From the NCBI GenBank assembly GCA_024529925.1, contig JAFEUB010001473.1:547001-611000 (forward strand): DNA of 64,000 bases, given 5' to 3'. The number at the start of each line of letters is the position of its first letter. Position 1 is the first letter of the stretch. Positions 56,223 to 64,000 of this stretch are shown here, piece by piece. Below the pieces are notes generated by a model. It did no database searches, was not told the origin of the DNA, and saw nothing but the letters and a program-made list of their open reading frames with translations. The stretch comes from Ophthalmolycus amberensis (lineage: Eukaryota > Chordata > Actinopteri > Perciformes > Zoarcidae). Made by a program: the position numbers and the translations under genes.

Positions 56223-56941
56223 ACCAACTAGTTTCCTTACAAACCATGACTTTAATTGAACCATTTAGAAATTAACTTTAGAATAAACACAATCATTACA
56301 TGTGTCGCTTTCAATTATCGCATTTGTTTATTGAGTTTGTTTATCAGTAATAGTATTCTATCATCATAGTCATCAGTTGTATCAACTTTTCCAGACACAG
56401 AAAGTCTTACACTACTTAAAGTTGAAAGTTGTAATATCTGAGGCTTAGATCTTTTTGTGTTATTGTTATATATAATGTAATACTAATATTTATAATATAA
56501 TCTCATCTCACCCCCAAGAGACTACCATGTTTCCCCAGCAGATGGCAGTTTAAGCATTAGTTTATAATATACCCCTCTGTAATACACTGTAAGATGTGTT
56601 CAATGTAATGTGTAGCAGATAAAACAATGTGAAGTTATAACTCTTCTAAAAGTTAGTTCATTAGTCAATTCATGAGTTTGATATTAGTTTGGCTGTCTAG
56701 CAGCCACCTTGTATAATGTAATACTTTCATTCTCTCCTGATGTTAGACCCATTGTAAACACACACATTTGAAGTTAAATAATTAAAGTAACATGTTTGTC
56801 TTTATTCCTACACAACACTATGTGTATGTGTAAAAAGCACCTTTATTCATTTTGTTTATATGTTTGGGAAACCATGTTATTGTGGAGCAAACAAAGACCT
56901 TGTCAACCGAGTAAATGAAAATAAAAACATACATTTGCCTT

Positions 56942-58678
56942 TTATTCTTTTTTCTTGAACATCTGAACACAAACTACATCTTCACACGCCAGCTCCTGTG
57001 GGAGGAAATAAAGGGGTAATTATAAAAAACAAGAGCAGAGCAATAACAGTGTTAAAACTGGCCTCATCATACTTAATAATCACATTCTGCTGTGCAATAC
57101 ATGCCACAAATCTAACACATTCCTCTTTTTATCCATCAGCCCATGTTCTGGTTCAAATACAAATGCAACTATCATGACAGATAGATACTGTCAACCCACC
57201 AGGTAGAGTTTGTCTCCTTCGATCCAGTGTTTCCAGCCACGGTTGGCCTTCTCTCCTTTCTGAGTGCACACCAGCTTGTCCCCCTCCCAGGTCACCAGAC
57301 ACTACAAGACACCACATGTAGTACATTCATTAAACAACAAACGTAAGTCATTATTTAATACACATTTAAAGTATATTCTACTTAAACCATGTTAGATAAT
57401 GTCCTCTCAAAAAATCCCTGCCTCCACCTCTTACATGACTACTTTTACCAGGCTCACTTTTCCAACCTGAAGGTTTATGCCGCCATGAAGACTCAGCAAA
57501 TTAGGATTACTTTCATCTTGATGTTCAATTAGCATTGAATAAAAGCAGCTTCTAGTGTAGACTTATTATAGTTGCTCTTCTTTTGGCATGGAAATGTACG
57601 AAATGTCAGTGGGCCTCTGTGGAGAAATTATAACTGAACACTATCATCAAAAAAACAGTTTAATATATTTTACTGGCTTATGAAAATACAATGCTTTGTT
57701 TTTTCCCCATGTTACCTCCAGGTATTTCATGAATTAAATTAAAAACAAATCTTTTTGACTACAGGAAAATAGTAATGGCTTGATAATGAAAAGGGAATGG
57801 CCAAAATGCCTGCAGGTATCAGGTGCACCATTGTCATGTCATTTTGTGCAACAAAGTCATTAGATGTCAGGGATATTATGAGAGGCTCAAGATGTAGACT
57901 GACTTCAAGGACTTTGTATATGAGAGATCAACCCACCTTGATGTTTCTGTTGTCTAGTCCTTTGGTGTGCTCATCAAACTCAACCCCTACAGTGAAGGCG
58001 TGCTCATAATTCCTGAAGGTGCTCAACGTTTTGAAGTTAAACTCGTCTCCATCTTGGGCTATCACTTTGGTCTGAGATAGGGAGATAGCAATTTTCCTTG
58101 TGGCAAAGTCAATATCTAGGGCCAGAATAGAGAGACTTGATTATAAAACCTTTTCAGAACAGCTAGATTCTAGTATATATACATATATACACACACACAT
58201 ATACATTTTTTATTTTTTTTACAGGAATAGATAAAGTAATGTGGAGATTTCCCTCACTTCTGTGTTTAGTTTGTCCCAAGTCAGTATACTTAAGGTCTGG
58301 ATTTCTGTCCATGATACAGAAATCAAGACCTCATGACCATGAATAATGTCACATGAAGGTACGTATGTTTTTTTTTTTTTATCCGAATAATTTTAGTATT
58401 TGGCATCATAGTTGTTGTATACTCAATAATCTGTGGCGAAATCATTACCTGAGAAAAACATGTTTGCATTAGCTACAGATTGGATTGAACAATAACTTTG
58501 TTACACTTGTACAGCTTTTCCAACCTGTAACATCACCTTGAAACACTAGTTTAACACATAACATCCAATGCAAAATGAAACCCACCAAAATTAAAAGTTT
58601 CTTACTCAACACTTTCAAATACTCCTCAAATTTGTCATTGGTTTCCAGTATCCATTTCCCACTGAAGTTGGCAGGCAT
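56942..58678 (-). CDS. rbp2: Cellular retinol-binding protein 2
   Basis: Four minus-strand exons of the classic fatty-acid-binding-protein layout: 58678-58606, 58115-57937, 57301-57200 and 56995-56942, for 135 residues (human RBP2 134). The product is a cytosolic 10-strand beta-barrel that carries all-trans retinol or retinal, in mammals chiefly in enterocytes. Seen: the start MPANFSGKWILE, NIDFATRKIA, Lys41 (retinol contact), STFRNYEHAFTVGVEFDE, KGEKANRGWKHWIEGDKLYL and the end MFKKKE. At the position equal to Gln108 of mammalian CRBP II the residue is His (KHW). The FATRKIA and VGVEFDEHTKGLDNR segments favour RBP2 over RBP1, as does the neighbouring rbp1. Confidence 0.9.
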
Positions 58679-58758
58679 GGTGGCAGCTGGTGATGCTGAT
58701 GTGTGTGTGTAGACTTTAGACAGTGTATGGAGGGTAAAGGTGCAGGGTGTCCTCCTGC

Positions 58759-58769
58759 TTATATATAAA
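58759..58769 (-). promoter_or_regulatory. rbp2: TATA box of rbp2
   Basis: TTATATATAAA (plus orientation) lies about 80-90 nt upstream of the rbp2 ATG, with no closer alternative. It predicts a start near 58735 and a 5' UTR of about 55 nt. A sharp TATA promoter fits a tissue-specific gene. Confidence 0.65.
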
Positions 58770-58922
58770 TCAGAGGGCATGAGGGCAGATAACTATTGAT
58801 AAGCGAGTTTATAGCTTGAAGGGGATTGGCAGGGGCAATTGTTTATGAAGGGGGGAGGGGGAAGATTCACCCTTTTCTTTCAGTGTTCACACAGTCATTG
58901 GAGGAGGTTGCCCTCCACTCAT

Positions 58923-58924
<2 letters not shown>

Positions 58925-58972
<48 letters not shown>
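58925..58972. repeat. (CA)n microsatellite upstream of rbp2
   Basis: About 24 CA units, 160-210 nt upstream of the rbp2 TATA box, in the space between rbp2 and rbp1. Confidence 0.9.
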
Positions 58973-58974
<2 letters not shown>

Positions 58975-58979
58975 CAGAC

Positions 58980-60576
58980 GCTGCAAAGGTGGTCAGTGTA
59001 CAATGTACAGACAGGAGAAGCTATTTTGCAACATCTGCCAACAGTGTGTGCTCTTTATATGTTCAGTATACACAAACTTTTAGCATGAAGATCAATAAAG
59101 TTCAATTGGTTTTGAAGTTTTAAAAGCTCAGCATTTGTGACTACTTTTGGACTTCATTTATACGTCCACAAAGCCTGCTCTGAATAATAATTTCTGTTGT
59201 GTATTTCCTCAAAAAAGTTGAATTAACTAGTTTGAAATTATCCTCTCCTTGTCCCTTTCTGGAAAAAAATCCAGAATCTAGGAATTAGCAAACTTTTCTT
59301 TGTTGAAAAGTTTAAAGGTATAATCCTTGAAATTTCCATCATAGCAAACCCACTTTTATACTATTGTTGGTTTGCATTTATCTGCTTCAGCTATTAAACG
59401 GGCTTACACTTATTAAACCTTTCTTTATGGTACTTTGCATTGTCAGTGGCGGAGTCCGCCGTTCTGATATATGCACAAGAGATTGACAGGAAACTAAGCA
59501 TGCAACTGCTCAAAGGGCATCTTGTGCTCTCAGTGATCGATAAACGGGTCCTATCTGAACGAACACAGTTCTTATTACCACCAGTGACCACAGGTGTTTC
59601 CAAATCAACCAGGACTAAAATCTTAAGGCTAACAACTTTTACTACTGGCCACAAGATGTCTCCTACTTCGCCTTCCATTCTCTGTGAGCACAGAGAAGTG
59701 TTCCTCCTTCAGCAGATCAACGTGAAAACAGTCTCCCATGTGTCGATTCTGCTCATAAACCATTCTGCACAGTGAAGGTCAAACAGCCAAGTGAAGCAAC
59801 AATAAGAAAACAAAACTTTTGAGCAAAGGGGGACTTCAAGATGAAGCAGTGGTTAAAAAATCCTCTCCTATTGAGCTGTTTGCCTGTCGATTGCTGATCC
59901 AAATAAGAGTTGAGTTGCAGACCACCCTTGCACTGAGTAGAAACGTTTTATTGAGCATAAATGCAAATGCAGATTTTATCCTGGCGCCATGACTCTGTTT
60001 CAACCCCTCCCTGAGACCATCACTTTTCTGAACCAGTCAGAGCAAGAGCAGGGAGAGATCAATAACAAACCCCCTGGGGAACCATAAATAAACAGAGCCC
60101 GCAAGGTATAGGCGCCGGCGGGAGGCTGAACAGCAGGGCCGAGCAGCAGCACCATGTGGCAAAGAATGAGCAAGTAAGTTGGACAGTTTATGCAGACTGC
60201 CCAATTGGTAGGCTTCATGGAAATGCACAAAGTGAGCTGACAGATTAGCTGATTCAGAGCACAGCGTGGCTCAAGATGTTTGGCCGGAGCTCCGCGGGCT
60301 TCACTTCGCTCACTGAAATTCTCAAGTAGAGGCCACTTGGATTTTTTAAAAGCATGTCTGGAAAGGCGTTTTCAGATAAAAGGAGCTTCAAACTGCTGAT
60401 CTGTTGGCCTGTGAAACTTCAGAAAACAGCAACCGACCATTTTTAACGCTTTGTCTGTTTGTGTGACTGAGCTGCCGAACACATCATTTCCTTTTTCCAA
60501 CAAGTCTGATTAACAAATGAAATTTCAGGTTTAACCGCTCAGAAAAAGACAAACTACATTATTGAGCACTGTTTAC
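58980..60576. other. Intergenic region between rbp2 and the rbp1 3' end
   Basis: No homologous coding exon is recognised. A short GC-rich stretch at 60083-60180 looks promoter-like on the plus strand: CATAAATAAA, then ACCATGTGGCAAAG and a donor AGCAA|GTAAGT at 60173/60174. I treat it only as a lead (see findings). Confidence 0.4.
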
Positions 60577-60582
60577 TTTATT
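60577..60582 (-). terminator. rbp1: Candidate poly(A) signal of rbp1
   Basis: Plus TTTATT, AATAAA on the minus strand, about 565 nt downstream of the rbp1 stop codon. Another candidate is near 59947. Confidence 0.4.
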
Positions 60583-61145
60583 GATTGATTTTACCATCAA
60601 TGGCACATTCCCAAAGGAGCTGGGAGGGATAAATACACACATCATCCATTCTGGAGACAAAGCATCAGTAGTCGTAATTTAAAGCCTTCAAACACACTCA
60701 GATCTTCAGCGTTGTCATTCAGAGGACTACAATGGGATTAACTCACTGCTCTCTTGTCTTCACTGCCAGCCTTTACCTTCCCACTGCTCATTTCAGCGCG
60801 TCGCGTTATCAATGTGGTTCACCTATCAGATCAGCTACACCTACAGTAGCGGTATGCATGCGTCCAACACATCTAAACTGACACACAGTATTGCATTTGT
60901 TGATGTTACATGATATACACACTGCCCTGCCTATTTAAACGGGCTTCTGCAGACGACGGTAACAGTCTTGGTGGAATATAAATTACATTTATAACAATAA
61001 ACACATTGGGCAGACGGACATATGGAGAGATGTATGGATGGACCACAGCGGGGTTGGATGGTATGTCAAAGGCGTGGGATGTGTCTGGCGTCTCTCTGTA
61101 AGCCGATGTCAGCAGGGGGCACCGCCTCGTTCAATAAAAGCCATC

Positions 61146-63411
61146 TTAGGTCTTCTTGAAAATCTGCTGGCAAACAACTCCTGCAGCTCTCAGCTCCTGC
61201 AGAGAACAAAATACATTTTGGATTTATTAGATTTTCATTTTGACTAATGGGAATGACCAGGCGGATGACAGAAGCTTATCCCTCTCCCCTGAATTATAGC
61301 CTACAATGTTAGATAACAATTTGTCTGACTTAGCAACAGTAAATATGGGTGGGAGGGCCTGAGGATGGGTCAGTTATTAGTAAAGGATGCATGGACACAT
61401 TGAATACACAACATTTTGAATAATTTAGGGCACGCCAGGTACAGTTTTGTGGAATAGGTGGAAGGTATTTTCTGCCACCAGAGGCCACGGTTGCTTCACA
61501 TTCAAACCCTCTTTCAGCTCGTGGAATTTTCCAACTAATAACGAATTTCATAGCCGCTGATTGAAAACATCTGTTGGCATCATTTGCAACCAAATAATTT
61601 GGGAGATTATTTTTGCTTAGCTTTGATAGCAGTAATCACACAGAGGGAAATCTGATCATGCTGAGCTAATGGAAATGGTAATGTAATAGTCATTAATTTA
61701 AAAATCTTTTCAGATGCTAATATGTTCATTACAGGCCACACTGGGCCGCACTATGAACTTCACAGAGGAGATGTTTAAACAAAAGTGATTGAAGTTCTTC
61801 TAACAGAAATTAGATTTGGAAAAGTCAAGATAATAACAGTGGCTGTTATTGCTATGTACTGTGGGTCTCAGTTCATGGCGTGGACAAGTAAATGCAGTAC
61901 CAGACACTTGAGAACCAAAATATATAAGTCTGTTTTTTCCCCTTAAAAACAGTATCTTTAGAGGAAGTTCCTTATGCAGAAATAGTATGATTTACTTGGC
62001 ATTAAAAGAGTTACATACACATACACATGCACCTCACACAGTCTAATGTTAGTGCTGCCAGAGCTGGTGGGCCAATTCAAAAGTCACACATAAAAATACA
62101 GCACACATACAGTGCTGAGGGGCAATTTGGATTTGGATTAAAATGTCCAAATTGCATGCATTAATATTCATGGCAGGAGCTGATGTTTTCTTACCAGATG
62201 AAGCTCATCTCCGCCCACCCAGTGGGTCCAGCCTCTTCCTTCAATCTCTCCCTTCTGCACACACACCAGCTTGTCTCCCTCCCAGGTGATGGTGGTCTGG
62301 CATGAGGTCACAGGTCAGGGAGACAATGGGATTATAATACATGAAGGTGCAGGATTTATTCCAATCAAACAATGCGGACGAATGAACATATGGATATAAA
62401 CATGTATGCTGAGTGAGAGGCTGTCTTCATCAACCCTATTAAAAACAATGATTCTGACAAAAATCTGCACATACAGTCACACGTGACCCTTTTCTCTCAT
62501 TCCACCTCCAGTTTATAGCTTATCTATAATCAGCCTATCAACATACAAAAAAAGCGTTTTAAAGGGGGACCACAGATAATCTTTGATCCTATTCAGTATT
62601 CATGGACGCAATCTGACTCAAAAAGTGTGAGCCTTGACGTAGTTCTCTGCCTCTCCCACTTATTTCCCCGCAGTATTTGACGCTGCTCTTCATTACATCA
62701 ATTCATTGACACAAGCGTGAAAAGTTTGAGGAAAACACTGGCTATAAATACTCACCATGCATTTCCTGTCATCCACTCCAGACAGATCCTCCTCAAACTC
62801 TTTGCCCACATGGAAGTCCATGTTGTAGTTTTTGAAGGTGCTGAGGGTCTTGATGACTATGTGGTCCCCATCGTGGGAGATGTCCTTGTCTGGCTTCAAC
62901 AAGGTGGCGATTTTCCTGATGGCAACGTTGACATCTGCAACAGGTACACAGAGGGAGGTGGAAAATGGATACCGAGAAAGTTTCAGACATATGTAGTATA
63001 CAGATTTACAAATGGTTCGATACAGCAGTGTTTGTATGATATTTTTCCATCAAGCTTATATTTTTGGATAAAATGTTTAAAGTAGCTGATATTCCTAACA
63101 ATAAGTATCACAGCAAATTTGGTCTGCTCTCATTATAGTACTGATACAATGTGAGACATGAAACAACATTCTGGATAGCTGCAATCACTGCACAAGAGTT
63201 AAAATATTAGGATTTTTTTATAAATAGTAGAGGATTATTTCCAGGTATTAATGCCAACCTTTGCTGCTATTGAGAGCTCTAATGATGATATGTTATCCCC
63301 CAAGGCCTGTGCTCCACTATCACCTGCTACAAACTCACCAAGAGCCTTCAGGTACTCCTCGAAGTTATCACTGGAAATCATTTTCCAATATCCGTTCAGA
63401 TCAGCTGGCAT
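61146..63411 (-). CDS. rbp1: Cellular retinol-binding protein 1
   Basis: Four minus-strand exons of sizes like rbp2: 63411-63339, 62934-62756, 62296-62195 and 61196-61146, for 134 residues (human RBP1 135). It is a cytosolic retinol chaperone that feeds retinol to LRAT and retinol dehydrogenases. Seen: MPADLNGYWKMISSDNFEEY, ALDVNVAIRKIATLLKPDK with Lys41, TLSTFKNYNMDFHVGKEFEE, VDDRKCM, KGEIEGRGWTHWVGGDELHL and the end VVCQQIFKKT. As in rbp2, the residue equal to Gln108 is His (THW). The KIATLLKPDK and VDDRKCMTT segments identify CRBP I. The two genes lie in the same order and orientation relative to copb2 as in human 3q. Confidence 0.92.
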
Positions 63412-64000
63412 GTTGGCGGTTGCTCTGTTGCTTTCCTTCCTCCCAGTGAGTGATGAAGAGGTCCGCTGGTGACGGCTACTTGTGCCAGAGTGCAGAACCT
63501 GCTGTCAAAAGCCCCAATTTGAACCAAATTCACTTTAATCCGATTACCTCCCACTTTCCCTCCCTGGGTCGACTCCACGTAAACACTCAAGCCTGCCCAT
63601 GCTCTTCCTACATATTGTATGCTGGTATGCATAATGTAGAACAGCCTTATGTTGGAGAGGGCTTACTCTGCCTATAGGGATTAGGATGAATCCACTTCCT
63701 TTATTAATTGTCACAGGTGCATTCATATGGAGTTCTACGTGTGGCAGATTTGGCCTGGTTCTGAGGTAATTTTAATCATGTTATAATTATGATGCTGGGC
63801 CATCAACAATCACCAGAGTGGACCACAAAGTGTGGATAATATGCACAGTACAAAAGCAGAATCACCTGAGCTTAAAATGATCTGGCAGGAAAAATGAAAT
63901 GTCGCACAACAGGACTGTCATATCTTTTGTTTCGCCGAGATAACGCATTTAATTTGATAATCTCTCTTTTGCAGCGAACCCACTGTCTAAATCCTTTACT
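63412..64000. promoter_or_regulatory. rbp1: Upstream region of rbp1
   Basis: It presumably holds the rbp1 promoter and 5' UTR. No TATA box at a fitting distance and no coding exon of another gene is seen up to the end of the window. Confidence 0.3.

Overview
The window is vertebrate nuclear DNA from a ray-finned (teleost) fish. The genes have many small exons with GT-AG introns. An actinodin-type fin-fibre gene is present, a family known from fishes and lost in tetrapods. The DNA is rich in CA/GT repeats, hAT-type miniature transposons, a tRNA-derived SINE and an L2-like retroposon. The species cannot be named from the sequence alone.

Layout, left to right: an actinodin-like gene (minus, 1.2-2.9 kb); pcyt1a, choline-phosphate cytidylyltransferase (plus, promoter near 6 kb, coding 8.4-11.5 kb); ap2m1, the AP-2 mu subunit (minus, 14.6-21.7 kb, non-coding exon near 23.2 kb), converging tail to tail with pcyt1a; dvl3, dishevelled 3 (minus, 25.0-36.5 kb); a 5.1-kb long-inverted-repeat element (36.9-42.1 kb) carrying an unrecognised six-exon zinc-finger gene; a repeat-rich stretch (42-47 kb); copb2, coatomer beta-prime (minus, 47.1-53.8 kb); an L2-like retroposon (54.5-56 kb); and the tandem cellular retinol-binding protein genes rbp2 (minus, 56.9-58.7 kb) and rbp1 (minus, 61.1-63.4 kb). 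All six recognised housekeeping or signalling genes have human orthologues on chromosome 3q, where DVL3-AP2M1 and COPB2-RBP2-RBP1 are also neighbours. The block therefore looks like conserved ancestral synteny, not an operon-like functional group. Functionally, pcyt1a makes CDP-choline for membranes, ap2m1 and copb2 build vesicle coats, dvl3 relays Wnt signals and is linked to AP-2 in Frizzled endocytosis, and the rbp genes carry retinol.

The exon models below were built by hand from splice sites, reading phase and family homology. For the six recognised genes every exon joins in phase and total lengths match the families (366, 437, 678, 941, 135 and 134 residues). Points most worth a second look: the inverted-repeat element with its enclosed gene and hairpins, beside the dvl3 promoter; a 6-nt microexon in ap2m1; an irregular acceptor in copb2 where an extra T would otherwise make a stop; His instead of Gln at the retinol-contact position in both rbp genes; and clusters of GCTAGC/GTTAGCTAAC words at the presumed promoters.
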